NCBI GenBank assembly: GCA_028821475.1 | Contig: JAPPGB010000105.1 | Location: 1 to 64,000, forward strand | DNA length: 64,000 bases | From: Spirochaetaceae bacterium | GTDB taxonomy: Bacteria > Spirochaetota > Spirochaetia > SZUA-6 > Bin103 | Direction: 5' to 3' | In this document: in pieces, positions 8,976-17,898 of the stretch | Numbering within the stretch: position 1 is the stretch's first letter | Layout of the letters: every line of letters starts with the position of its first letter | Program-made: the position numbers and the translations under genes | Notes under the pieces: generated by a model | Database searches by the model: none | What the model was told of the DNA's origin: nothing | Seen by the model: only the letters and a program-made list of their open reading frames with translations

Positions 8976-9060
8976 ACCGCGCCAATCTACCACGAGACGC
9001 ACGCGCGGCAATGGACTCGACGCCTCCCGCCGGGGTAGCGTGTGCGTACGGGAGCGACGG

Positions 9061-9627
9061 ATGTTGACGGCGGTGGAGAAGAAGCTGTTCACGGTTGACG
9101 ACTACTACGCCATGGCTCGCGCCGGCATCATCGGTGAGGATGACCGGGTCGAGTTGATCGAAGGGGAAATCATCCTGATGGCAGCCATCGGCAGCAGGCA
9201 CCAGGCGGTGGTGGACCGCGTAACCCGCCTGTTCGTGATGCGCGTGGGCGACCGCGCGATCGTCCGGGTTCAGGGGCCGCTCCGGCTGGCGGACATTACC
9301 GAGCCGCAGCCGGATCTGCAACTGCTGGCGCCGCAGGACGACTTCTACGCCGCGGGGCATCCGTCGCAATACGAGGCGCTCCTGGTGGTGGAGGTGGCGG
9401 ACACGTCGTTGCGCTTCGACCGCGACGAGAAGGCGGCCATCTACGCGCGGCGCGGGGTAGGCGAGTTGTGGATCATCGACGTGACCGGCGAGCGGGTCCT
9501 GGTGCGGCGCGGGCCGTCCGCGCACGGATACAGCGAGTCGCTGACCGTCACGAGAGGACACACGCTGGCGCCGGAGGCCTTCCCGGACATCGTCGTGAGC
9601 ACGGACGACCTGCTGGGACCGCGATAG
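9061..9627 (+). CDS. Uma2 family (DUF820) putative restriction-endonuclease-fold protein
   Basis: The product (188 aa) starts [20 protein letters not shown] and contains the family hallmarks [12 protein letters not shown] (about 30-41), EPQPDLQLL (about 80-88), [22 protein letters not shown] (about 108-129) and [10 protein letters not shown]. These form a PD-(D/E)XK-like core (D...E-V-x-D-x-S...K). The family is abundant in cyanobacteria and in some G+C-rich bacteria with many paralogues, but no biochemical role is firmly established. It is a single gene, divergent from the VOC gene. ATG 9061 fits the family N-terminus; the upstream in-frame extension does not. Confidence 0.88.
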   Translation: MLTAVEKKLFTVDDYYAMARAGIIGEDDRVELIEGEIILMAAIGSRHQAVVDRVTRLFVMRVGDRAIVRVQGPLRLADITEPQPDLQLLAPQDDFYAAGHPSQYEALLVVEVADTSLRFDRDEKAAIYARRGVGELWIIDVTGERVLVRRGPSAHGYSESLTVTRGHTLAPEAFPDIVVSTDDLLGPR

Positions 9628-9873
9628 CCGTCCGGCTTGCCCCCGTAGAATCTCCGGGGTCGTTCGCGGAGCACTGTCCGCCCGGCGGATACGGCTGACG
9701 CCCACGCTCCCGCTAACTTCTGACAGCGAAACGACGTCCTCACCTGCCGCACTATCACGACAGGAAGCTACCGGCGGTGGCGGACCGGCACTTGGCGGCG
9801 TACGCGCAACTGGCGGCATAGGCGTATTTGGCGCCGAGGTCGGTGCCTGCTACGCTTGGCGGCGGAGGTGGCG

Positions 9874-10680
9874 ATGGCACAGCACGGGAGCGAGGCTTGG
9901 CGGCTCGACGGCCGGGTGGCGCTGATTGCCGGCGGGGCGGGCGCGATGGGCGCCGCCACGGCACGCCGGATGGCGGCGGCGGGGGCGCGGGTGGCCGTGG
10001 CCGACATCCGGCACGACGCCGGACAGGCGGTGGCGCGTGAGCTGACCGAGGCGGGCCGCGAGGCGGTGGCGGTACCGCTCGACGTCGCCGCGGCGGACAC
10101 CTGGCAGGCGGCGGTGGAGCAGGTGGAGGAGCGTTTCGACACCCTGACCACCATGTGCTACGTGGCCGGCGGCAACCACCGCATCAGCTACGAAGCCATG
10201 ACCGAAGCGCAGTTCCGGCGCATCCTCGAGTTGAACCTGACCGGCATCTTCATCGGCATCAAGGCGGTGGTGCCGGCGATGCGGCGCGCCGGCGGCGGCT
10301 GCATCCTCACCGTCGGCTCGCTGGCTTCGTTGCGCACCGGCGGCGGCGCCCCCGCCTACGCGTGCAGCAAGTTCGGCGTCAACGCCCTTACCGCGGTCAC
10401 CGCGCGCGCCTACGCGGACGACGGCATCCGCTGCTGCCAGGTCAACCCCGGACACGTCGACACGCCGTTCCTGCGCGACTCCACCGGCTACAGCCCCAAC
10501 GACTGGTCCACCTCGATCGACAACCCGGTGAACTACGAGCGCCGGCGCAACGCGACGCCGCTCGGGCGCCTCAACCAACCGGAGGAGATCGCCGAAGCGT
10601 TCGCGTTCCTGGCCTCCGACGCCGCCGCCATGATCACCGGCTCGGCCATCACCGTGGACGGCGGCGCCGCGCTGACCTGA
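9874..10680 (+). CDS. SDR family NAD(P)-dependent oxidoreductase
   Basis: The product (268 aa) is a classical short-chain dehydrogenase/reductase. The Rossmann glycine motif GGAGAMG is near residues 19-25, with an acidic residue after beta-2 (VADIRHD) suggesting NAD preference. The catalytic Ser is in VGSLAS and the YxxxK pair in YACSK, and the C-terminal GSAITVDGG is typical. The NAG motif is replaced by AGGN, which is unusual. A Shine-Dalgarno-like GGAGGT (9864-9869) supports ATG 9874 over a TTG 18 bases upstream. The substrate is unknown; sugar or hydroxy-acid oxidation is plausible from the neighbouring aldolase and lactonase. Confidence 0.9.
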   Translation: MAQHGSEAWRLDGRVALIAGGAGAMGAATARRMAAAGARVAVADIRHDAGQAVARELTEAGREAVAVPLDVAAADTWQAAVEQVEERFDTLTTMCYVAGGNHRISYEAMTEAQFRRILELNLTGIFIGIKAVVPAMRRAGGGCILTVGSLASLRTGGGAPAYACSKFGVNALTAVTARAYADDGIRCCQVNPGHVDTPFLRDSTGYSPNDWSTSIDNPVNYERRRNATPLGRLNQPEEIAEAFAFLASDAAAMITGSAITVDGGAALT

Positions 10681-10861
10681 AGGGGCGCCGGCGCGCTCCG
10701 TCGCGTTCGCCGCCGCCACGTCGAGCATCGCGCACCGGTCGCCGGGCACGCCGGGGTGCGGTATCCGCCGCCTCCGGCGTTGCTGCCGGAACCCGCCGTC
10801 CGGTGCGCCTGCGCCGGACGGTCGGTCTGCTCACCGAGACAGCGACGGTTCGGCGACTTCC

Positions 10862-11587
10862 TCAGTTCACGCCGGACTCAAGGAGCATGGTCACGCCCAT
10901 GTCGTGGTAGGGGCGCGGATCGTCGCCGGCGGCGATGCGCATGCACACCTGCTTGCCGGTGCCCTGCAGGTCGTGCGCCAGGTAGCGCACGCAGTCGTCG
11001 ACGCTCTGCAGCGGGTGATTCGGGTGGCGCGCGATGTCGAAGTTCATGTCGGCGGGACCGATCGTGAGGAAATCCACGCCGTCCTTGGCGAAGCGACGCG
11101 CCGCGTTGGTGGCGGCGGCGATCGACTCGATCTGCATCGCCAGGGCTCCGGTCCGCTCCCACAGCGCCGCGTACTCGTCCAGCCCCTGCCCGTCGAAGCC
11201 GAGCCGCGCCGTGCCGCCCCAACTGCGCACGCCGCGCGGCGGGTAGTAGAAGTTGGCCACCGCCTCGTCGACCGTCTCCTCGGTCTCCACCTGCGGCACC
11301 TCGATGCCGGTGGGGCCCAGGTCGAGGAAGTTTCCGATCAGGTAGGTGAGCCGGGTGTGCTTGAGCCGAAACACCACCGGCACCCCCACCTCGGTTGCGG
11401 CGGCGCAGAACTCCACCAGGCGGTGCTCGCTGAGCGGCGAGTGCTGGGCATCGACCCACACGAAGTCGTACGGCCGGCCAGCGACGATGCCGCGCAGCCA
11501 GTCGGCGTCGGGCCGCATGGCGATCGAAGCGCCGAACAACTGTTCGCCGTCGCGGATGCGCTGCTTCAAGGTCTTGGTTGCGGTCAT
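10862..11587 (-). CDS. HpcH/HpaI-type class II aldolase
   Basis: The product (241 aa) belongs to the HpcH/HpaI aldolase family, metal-dependent pyruvate or glyoxylate aldolases that cleave 2-keto-3-deoxy acids. Visible hallmarks are FVWVDAQHSPLS (the catalytic His segment; usually DxEHxP, here DAQHSP), GIEVPQVET (strand 4), the metal-ligand Glu in AMQIESIAA and the ligand Asp in IGPADMNFD. The TIM barrel is complete. ATG 11587 is preferred because residues upstream of it in the same frame look non-coding. It faces away from the SMP-30 gene; together they suggest sugar-acid catabolism. Confidence 0.88.
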   Translation of the reverse strand: MTATKTLKQRIRDGEQLFGASIAMRPDADWLRGIVAGRPYDFVWVDAQHSPLSEHRLVEFCAAATEVGVPVVFRLKHTRLTYLIGNFLDLGPTGIEVPQVETEETVDEAVANFYYPPRGVRSWGGTARLGFDGQGLDEYAALWERTGALAMQIESIAAATNAARRFAKDGVDFLTIGPADMNFDIARHPNHPLQSVDDCVRYLAHDLQGTGKQVCMRIAAGDDPRPYHDMGVTMLLESGVN

Positions 11588-11670
11588 GGACCGGACTGTA
11601 ACACACGGCGCGGGTCTTGGTTGCGGATCGGCTGGCATCTCGCTTTGCTCACCGGTAGGATGGGCCGCAC

Positions 11671-12546
11671 ATGGAACGGCACGTCGAAACGGTAGTGCAG
11701 CGCCCGTCACTGGTCGGCGAAGGCGCGATTTGGGACAGCGAACGCCAGGTACTCTACTGGGTGGACATCATCGGACAGAAGCTGTTCGTGTACGATCCGG
11801 CCACCGGCGGAAACAGCGAAATCGACACCCTGCAGGCGGTAGGCACGGTGGTGCCGCGCGCCTCCGGCGGCTTGATCGTGGCGCTGCACAACGGTTTTGC
11901 GAGCCTCGACCCGGACAGCGGGCTGATGCGGCCGATCGCCGATCCGGAGCGCGACCTTCCGGCCAACCGGTTCAACGACGGCAAGTGCGACCCCGCCGGC
12001 CGGCTGTGGGCCGGCACCATGGACTTCGACGGCGAACCGGACCGCGGGGCGCTCTACTGCCTGGACACGGACGGCACCGTGTCGCGCAAGTTCGGCAACG
12101 TCACCATCTCCAACGGCATCGTGTGGAGCCTCGACGCGCGCACCATGTACTACATCGATACCGGCCGCAACAACGTCCGCGCCTACGACTACGACCTGGC
12201 GACCGGCGCGATCGCCAACGAGCGGGTCACCGTGACCAACGAGGGAAGCGGACATTTCGACGGCATGACCATGGACGCGGAGGGGATGGTGTGGGTCGCT
12301 ATCTTCGGCGGCTCGGCGGTGCGCCGCTACGATCCGGAGCGCGGCGCACTGCTGGATTCCATCGACCTGCCGATGAGCCAGATCACGTCCTGTGCCTTTG
12401 GAGGCCCCACCCTTACCGACCTGTACATCACCTCGGCCTGCCTGCGCATGAGCGAAAGCGAGCGCTCGGCCGAACCCCTTGCCGGTTCGCTGGTGAGGGT
12501 AGTACCGGGCGTCAAGGGCCTCCCGGCAGTCGCCTACGCTGGCTGA
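11671..12546 (+). CDS. SMP-30/gluconolactonase/LRE family lactonase
   Basis: The product (291 aa) is a six-bladed beta-propeller lactonase. The divalent-metal ligands are recognisable: Glu17 in GEGAIWD, Asn148 in SNGI and Asp197 in FDGM, plus the substrate-side NDGK motif (about 102-105). The length is exactly typical. The enzyme would hydrolyse an aldonolactone to the sugar acid. A GGAT-containing stretch precedes the ATG. It is divergent from the HpaI-type aldolase, and the shared 80-base spacer probably holds both promoters. Confidence 0.92.
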   Translation: MERHVETVVQRPSLVGEGAIWDSERQVLYWVDIIGQKLFVYDPATGGNSEIDTLQAVGTVVPRASGGLIVALHNGFASLDPDSGLMRPIADPERDLPANRFNDGKCDPAGRLWAGTMDFDGEPDRGALYCLDTDGTVSRKFGNVTISNGIVWSLDARTMYYIDTGRNNVRAYDYDLATGAIANERVTVTNEGSGHFDGMTMDAEGMVWVAIFGGSAVRRYDPERGALLDSIDLPMSQITSCAFGGPTLTDLYITSACLRMSESERSAEPLAGSLVRVVPGVKGLPAVAYAG

Positions 12547-12860
12547 GGCCCGCGTTCGACCGGGCTGAAGCCGGCGTTTGACCCGCCGAAGCCGGCACTG
12601 ACCGCCAGAAGCCGCCGTGGACCGGCCGGTACCGACCTTCCGCGTTGGCGGCTCGCGCAAGATCGGCCGCCGCTTCCCTGTCCCGCATACTGTTCGCATC
12701 CTGTCGTTGCGTACCGCTGGTGGCAGCCCACGCACCCGGACGGGGAGCGACCGGCACGTCGTTGGTGCGTCACCGTCGGCGGACGGCGCCGGGTTTGGGC
12801 ATGTCGCGCGCCGCCTGAACCATTGACGACATCCTGTCCGCGGCCATAGGTTGCCGGCTC
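12547..12860. repeat. Intergenic region with three imperfect ~21-bp repeats
   Basis: This is a 314-base gap without a convincing gene. Its left part (about 12553-12618) contains three imperfect units, each built on a GAC-CC...GAAGCCGGC pattern, 20-22 bases long. The rest is G+C-rich sequence with no family resemblance in any frame. No clear terminator hairpin with a T-run was found. The promoter of the ABC-DUF1854 operon must lie in the right half, but I could not pick a convincing -10/-35 pair. Confidence 0.5.
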
Positions 12861-15077
12861 GTGACGTTGCCGGAGGACATCAGCGCCCTGCTCGCACGCG
12901 AGCGGCCCCGATTCCGTGGGGCGGCGGCGTTTCGGGCCGACGTCAGCCGCGACGGACGCCTGCAGGACGAGTGGCTGGTGGCAGGCCGCGACGGGCTTGC
13001 CCAGGTGCGCGACGGCTCGGTGAAGTGGATCGGCGCCGAAGAGGCCGGCGCGCTCGCCACCCACGCCTACCTGAGCGGCGGGCGCATCACGGTGCAGCGC
13101 CGCGCGGAGGCGCTGCTGCTGGCTCGCTATTCCGGCGCGCGTGTCGCCGACGCGGAAGCGTTCGTGGATGCCGCCAACCGTATTCTGCGAGCTGCCGGCG
13201 GTGGCGCTGCAGGCGCCGGGGCGCACGCTGGCGTCGCTGCAACCGTCACGCATGACGAGACCGGCGCGGGCACGGCCGCGGCGGAAGGCGCTGTTGCCGC
13301 CCCCGCGGCGCAGGACAGCGGGCGCGTGCTGCCTCGCCTGGTCGCCATGATGCCGCGCAGCAAGTACTGGCGGTTGCCGGTGTTCTGCCTGGCGCTCGCC
13401 GGCGGCGCGGGCGCCGCGGTGGCTGCGCCGTTCCTGGCCGGACGCTTCCTGTTCGACGAGGTGCTCTCCCCCCAGGGACGCTTCGCCGGCATGATGCTCC
13501 TGGCGGTGGGCCTGATCCTGCTCGCCCGCTTGGCCGAAGTCGGATTCCGCATCACCTGGGGATGGGTCAACGCCGCCTTCATCCACGACCTCGAGATCAC
13601 GTTGAAGCGCACCGCGTTCCACTCCCTGCAGAGGCTCTCGATGCGCTTCCACACCGGGCGCCACAGCGGCGAACTGATGACCCGCCTGGAGCAGGACGCC
13701 TCCGACGTGGCGCTCCTGTTCCACATCATCGCCCCGTCGGCACTGCACGGGGGCATTTTTCTGGCCGGTTCGCTGGTCGCGATGCTGCTGCTGGACTGGC
13801 AACTTGCCATCGCCGCCATCCTTCCCTTCCCGGTGCTGTTGATCGCCTTCCGGCGCATCCTGCCGGAGGTCAACTCCTACTTCGACCGCCTGTTCCGGGC
13901 CGAGGCCGCGCTGCGCACCGTAACCAACGACTCGCTCACCGGTGCCCGCGTGGTGCGGGCGTTCGGCGGACAGCAACGCGAACTGGCCCGGTTCGCCGAG
14001 CCCAACCGCGAAGCGTCGCGCCTGGGGTACTTGGCGGAGGCAACGGTCGGCACCACCCGTCCGCCGATGGAACTGGTTACCGAGCTGGTGCTGGTCGGGG
14101 TGTGGGCCGCCGGCGCCTGGGCGGTGGCGCGCGACCAAGTCACCGTGGGCCTGGTGGTTACCTTCGCGGGTTACCTGAGCCGCTTCTTCTGGCCGGTCGG
14201 CGGCCTGGTCGACCTGGCCGAAGAGTGGGGCCGCGTGGCCACCGCCGCCCGGCGCCTGCTGACGCTGATCGATGCCCGCCCCGACCTGCCGGAACCGCGG
14301 CGGCCGCACCGAATCTCGGCAGCGGCCGGCGGCGTCGCCCTCGCCCGGGTGTCGTTCAGTTATGAGCCGGGCCAGCCGGCGCTGCACGACGTCAGCCTGC
14401 ACGCCGCACCCGGCGAGATGATCGGCCTGGTGGGCCCCACCGGGGCGGGCAAGTCGACGGTGATCAACCTGCTCGCGCGCCTCTACGATGCCGACAGCGG
14501 TGTGGTGCGCGTCGCCGGGCGGGACGTGCGCGACCTGTCCGGCCCCGACCTCGCGGCACAGCTCGGCGTGGTGTTGCAGGACACCTACCTGTTCATCGGC
14601 AGCGTGGCCGCCAACATCGGCTATGCCAATCCGGGAGCGCCGCGCGAGCAGATCGTCGCCGCGGCGATGGCCGCCGATGCGCACCGTTTCATCCTGGAAC
14701 TGCCGGACGGCTACGACACTGAACTGAGCGCCGGCGGCCAAGGGCTCTCCGGGGGCCAGCGGCAGCGGCTCGGCATCGCGCGCGCCCTGCTCGCGGATCC
14801 GCCAATCCTGCTGATGGACGAGGCCACCGCCAGCGTCGACACCGAGACCGAGGTGCGCATCCAGGGCGCCATCGAGCGGCTGGTGCACGGACGCACCGTG
14901 GTGGTGATCGCGCACCGCCTGTCCACCCTGCGGCGCGCGGCCCGCCTGTACGTGCTGGACGGCGGCCGCGTGGTGGAAACCGGCACCCACGACCAGTTGA
15001 TGCGGGCCGGCGGCTACTATCGGAGGCTGGTGCAGCGCCAGCGCGACGCGCTGCACGTCATTGGAGTGGGAGAATGA
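12861..15077 (+). CDS. ABC exporter (permease-ATPase fusion), first partner of a DUF1854-linked pair
   Basis: The product (738 aa; GTG start) has an unusual soluble N-terminal region of about 170 residues with a beta-rich domain, then a six-helix type IV exporter membrane domain (about 185-460), then the nucleotide-binding domain. That domain has Walker A GPTGAGKST (about 525-533), signature LSGGQ and Walker B ILLMDEA with the H-loop IAHRLST. The catalytic Glu is present, so the site looks competent. Its 3' end overlaps the DUF1854 gene by ATGA. ABC proteins next to DUF1854 proteins are annotated in databases as cyanophycin-metabolism-associated, but no cyanophycin synthetase or cyanophycinase is visible in this window. 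The substrate is unknown; it probably forms a heterodimer with the downstream ABC protein. Confidence 0.9.
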   Translation: MTLPEDISALLARERPRFRGAAAFRADVSRDGRLQDEWLVAGRDGLAQVRDGSVKWIGAEEAGALATHAYLSGGRITVQRRAEALLLARYSGARVADAEAFVDAANRILRAAGGGAAGAGAHAGVAATVTHDETGAGTAAAEGAVAAPAAQDSGRVLPRLVAMMPRSKYWRLPVFCLALAGGAGAAVAAPFLAGRFLFDEVLSPQGRFAGMMLLAVGLILLARLAEVGFRITWGWVNAAFIHDLEITLKRTAFHSLQRLSMRFHTGRHSGELMTRLEQDASDVALLFHIIAPSALHGGIFLAGSLVAMLLLDWQLAIAAILPFPVLLIAFRRILPEVNSYFDRLFRAEAALRTVTNDSLTGARVVRAFGGQQRELARFAEPNREASRLGYLAEATVGTTRPPMELVTELVLVGVWAAGAWAVARDQVTVGLVVTFAGYLSRFFWPVGGLVDLAEEWGRVATAARRLLTLIDARPDLPEPRRPHRISAAAGGVALARVSFSYEPGQPALHDVSLHAAPGEMIGLVGPTGAGKSTVINLLARLYDADSGVVRVAGRDVRDLSGPDLAAQLGVVLQDTYLFIGSVAANIGYANPGAPREQIVAAAMAADAHRFILELPDGYDTELSAGGQGLSGGQRQRLGIARALLADPPILLMDEATASVDTETEVRIQGAIERLVHGRTVVVIAHRLSTLRRAARLYVLDGGRVVETGTHDQLMRAGGYYRRLVQRQRDALHVIGVGE

Positions 15078-15598
15078 ACGGAAACGACGACGCTGACCGC
15101 GCCGGCGGGGCGCGCCTGCCCCGCCTGGGGCCCGACCGGGTGCGGTTCGAACGCACCGGCGGCTACCTGGTCCGGGCGGTGCTGGCGGACGGGACCAGCC
15201 ACGAACCGGTCGACTTCTACCGCGCGTTCCCCTACTCCTCCCCGGACGACCTGGTCGTGCTGCGCGACAGCCGCGGCGCCGAGTTGGGCATCCTTGCACC
15301 GCTGGCGCAGTTTCTCGCCGCCGAGCGCAAGCTCGTCGAGGAGGAACTGCAGCGCCGCTACTTCGCCCCGCGCATCGTGACCGTCGACGCGCTCGACGAG
15401 CGCTTCGGTCAGTCGCACTGGCGCGTTACCACCGACGCCGGCCCGACCCGGTTCACGGTGCAGAACGAGCACGCCAACCTGCGCGATCTGGCCGACGGCT
15501 CGCTGCTGCTGATCGACGTGGACGGCAATCGCTACCGGCTCGCCCCGCGCGCCGAGCTGGAGCCGCGCATCCGGCGCAAGCTGGAGGCCATGTTTTGA
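15074..15598 (+). CDS. DUF1854 family protein
   Basis: The product (174 aa) matches the DUF1854 pattern: VRFERTGGYLVRAVLADG, then FYRAFPYSSPDDLVVLRDS, an EL(Q)RRYF segment and the conserved end of FTVQNEHANLRDL with an IDVDGNRYRL strand. No signal peptide or membrane segment is present, so it is cytoplasmic. It is coupled by 4-base overlaps to ABC transporter genes on both sides, implying a fixed stoichiometric or regulatory partnership with the transporter. The molecular role of DUF1854 is not established. The frame is intact and the length usual. Confidence 0.9.
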   Translation: MNGNDDADRAGGARLPRLGPDRVRFERTGGYLVRAVLADGTSHEPVDFYRAFPYSSPDDLVVLRDSRGAELGILAPLAQFLAAERKLVEEELQRRYFAPRIVTVDALDERFGQSHWRVTTDAGPTRFTVQNEHANLRDLADGSLLLIDVDGNRYRLAPRAELEPRIRRKLEAMF

Positions 15599-17787
15599 CC
15601 GTGCCGCCAGAGGCGGCGGCGCTGGCAGCGCGAGCGGCTCCCGGCGAGACGCCGCTGCACTGTGTGCCCGCGGACCTGGACCGGCGCGCCCGCTACCAGG
15701 ACGGGCACACGGTCGTCACCGAGCAGAGCATCCTGGCCATTGCCGGCGGCCGGGTGGACCGCTACCCGCGCCGCCCCGGCGACCATTTCGCCGCCCACGT
15801 GATGACCGGCTCCGGCGTGTTGCTGGTGGCACGCGCTGGCGAGGGCGGCGGCAGCGAGGCGGTGGCATGGTTCAGCCGCCGCCACGCCACCGCGTACCTT
15901 CGCCTGGCAGCCAGCCTCGGCGCCACCGAATCCGACCTGCGGCCCGACGGCGGCGGCGACACGCGCCGCGCCGAGAGCATCGATCAGCGCGGCGGCTTTG
16001 CGCGTGACTGGGTGGCCGAACCGCTGCGCGACCCGCGCGGCGTCCTCGCCCGCCTGACCGCGTTCCTGCGCCCGCAGCGGGGGATCATCCTGTACGCCCT
16101 GGTACTGTTCGCCGCCGCCAATGTGCTCACCCTGCTGATCCCGCAGCTCACCCGCATACTGATCGACGGCTCCCTGGTGCCGCGCACCGTGGAGCCGGGG
16201 CCGGTCGCGCTGCTGCTTGGCGCGATGGCGACGGCCTACGTGCTGCGCACCGGAATCACCATCCTGCGCAACCGCGCCGTGGCGCGCCTCAGCTCGCGGC
16301 TGGTGTACGACCTGAGAACCACCGTGTTCACCAGCGTGCAGGGGATGTCGCTGCGCTTCCTTGCGGCCAAGCCGCCCGGTGACGTCGTCAACCGCGTCGC
16401 CACGGACACTACCAACCTGCGCCGCTTCCTGGAGAGCTGGGGCACCGACGGTGTCAGCCAGGTGCTGCTGCTCGCCCTGCTGTGTGTTGTCACGTTCAGC
16501 CAGAACTGGCTGCTCGCGCTGCTGACTGTGTCCACCATCCCGCTCGCCCTGCTGCTCGCGGTGATCGTGTGGCGCCTGATGCGCTGGATGGAACGCACCC
16601 ATCACCGGCTGCACGACAAGATCGGCACCTTCGTGCTCGACGTGCTGGCCGGCATCCGGGTGATCAAGGCGTTTCGCCGCGAGGCGGCGGAGGTGGAGCG
16701 CTACCGGAACTGGACCGCGCGCAAGTACGTGATCGACGTCCGCAACCAGAAGATCTGGCGCACCATGGTCCCGCTGATGGAGTTCGCGATCCGGATCGGC
16801 GAGTTGCTGGTATTCCTGGTCGGCGGCTCCCTGGTGCTCGCCGGGCAGCTCAGCCTGGGCGAGCTGGTACAGTTCGCGGCCTACGTGGTCCTGCTGGCCG
16901 AGCCGCTGGCGTGGGCGGGTGAGGTGCCGCAACGCCTGGTCGAGGCGCTCACCTCCGCGGAGCGCATCTTCGAGGCGATCGACCAGAAGCCGGAACTCCG
17001 CACGTCGCCGCGCGCCGTCAGCCGCACGCTTTCCGGCGAGGTGGAGTTCCGCAACGTGGAGTTCGCCTATCGCTCCGGCGAACCGGTCCTGAACGGCTTC
17101 TCGCTGCATATTCCGGCGGGCGAGACCACCGGGCTGGTGGGCGCTTCAGGGGCCGGCAAGTCGACGGTGATCAACCTCCTGCTGCGCCTGTACGACGTTG
17201 ACCGCGGGCGGATTCTGCTGGACCGGACCGACGTACGCGACCTCGACCCGGATTCCCTGCGCAGGCAGGTGGGGGTGGTGCTGCAGGATCCGTTCCTGTT
17301 TACCGGCTCGGTAGCGGACAACATCCGCTACGCCAAGCCTGGAGCCACGGACGCCGAGCTGGTGCGCGCGGCCCAGGTCGCGCAGGCATACGAGTTCGTG
17401 ATGCGATTTCCCGACGGCTTCGACACGCTCGTGGGCGAGCGCGGCCAGCGGCTGTCGGGCGGCGAGCGGCAGCGCATCTCGATCGCCCGAGCAATCCTGC
17501 ACGATCCGCGCATCCTGATCCTCGACGAGGCCACCTCGGCGCTCGACCTGGAAACCGAAGAACGCATCCACGCCGCGCTCGCCGCCCTCACCAGCGGGCG
17601 CACGGTTATCGCCATCGCTCACCGGCTGGCCACCCTGCGCCGCGCCGGGCGGCTGGTGGTGATGGAGGCGGGACGCATCGCCGAGTCGGGCACCCACCGG
17701 GACCTGATGGCGGCCGCCGGCCGCTACCGCGCCATGGTCGAGGCGCAACGCGCCCTCGCCGACGCCCAGACGCTGACCCACGCCTGA
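15595..17787 (+). CDS. ABC exporter (permease-ATPase fusion), second partner of a DUF1854-linked pair
   Basis: The product (about 730 aa) has the same architecture as the first ABC gene of the operon: a soluble N-terminal region of about 150 residues, a six-helix membrane domain (about 160-450) and a nucleotide-binding domain. That domain has Walker A GASGAGKST, signature LSGGE, Walker B ILILDEA and H-loop IAHRLAT. The start is either TTG 15595, overlapping the DUF1854 stop, or GTG 15601. Both ATP sites look complete, unlike degenerate heterodimeric exporters. The N-terminal parts of the two ABC proteins resemble each other in layout (strand-rich, ending in a helix), suggesting a duplicated accessory domain. 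Substrate unknown. Confidence 0.9.
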   Translation: MTVPPEAAALAARAAPGETPLHCVPADLDRRARYQDGHTVVTEQSILAIAGGRVDRYPRRPGDHFAAHVMTGSGVLLVARAGEGGGSEAVAWFSRRHATAYLRLAASLGATESDLRPDGGGDTRRAESIDQRGGFARDWVAEPLRDPRGVLARLTAFLRPQRGIILYALVLFAAANVLTLLIPQLTRILIDGSLVPRTVEPGPVALLLGAMATAYVLRTGITILRNRAVARLSSRLVYDLRTTVFTSVQGMSLRFLAAKPPGDVVNRVATDTTNLRRFLESWGTDGVSQVLLLALLCVVTFSQNWLLALLTVSTIPLALLLAVIVWRLMRWMERTHHRLHDKIGTFVLDVLAGIRVIKAFRREAAEVERYRNWTARKYVIDVRNQKIWRTMVPLMEFAIRIGELLVFLVGGSLVLAGQLSLGELVQFAAYVVLLAEPLAWAGEVPQRLVEALTSAERIFEAIDQKPELRTSPRAVSRTLSGEVEFRNVEFAYRSGEPVLNGFSLHIPAGETTGLVGASGAGKSTVINLLLRLYDVDRGRILLDRTDVRDLDPDSLRRQVGVVLQDPFLFTGSVADNIRYAKPGATDAELVRAAQVAQAYEFVMRFPDGFDTLVGERGQRLSGGERQRISIARAILHDPRILILDEATSALDLETEERIHAALAALTSGRTVIAIAHRLATLRRAGRLVVMEAGRIAESGTHRDLMAAAGRYRAMVEAQRALADAQTLTHA

Positions 17788-17898
17788 ACTCGTGGCCGGC
17801 TCGCGCCGACCTCACGCCCCGGCCTGCCGAGTCCGACCCCTCCTTTGCAGGAGTCGTTGACGCCGCAATTCTGGACATGTAGTGTACGTTCCAAGTCC

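Noticed and set aside
12534-15299. A 921-codon open frame on the minus strand
   Set aside because: Antisense to the first ABC transporter gene; low-complexity shadow without recognisable domains.
15532-17109. A 525-codon minus-strand frame
   Set aside because: Antisense to the second ABC gene and DUF1854; no domain seen.
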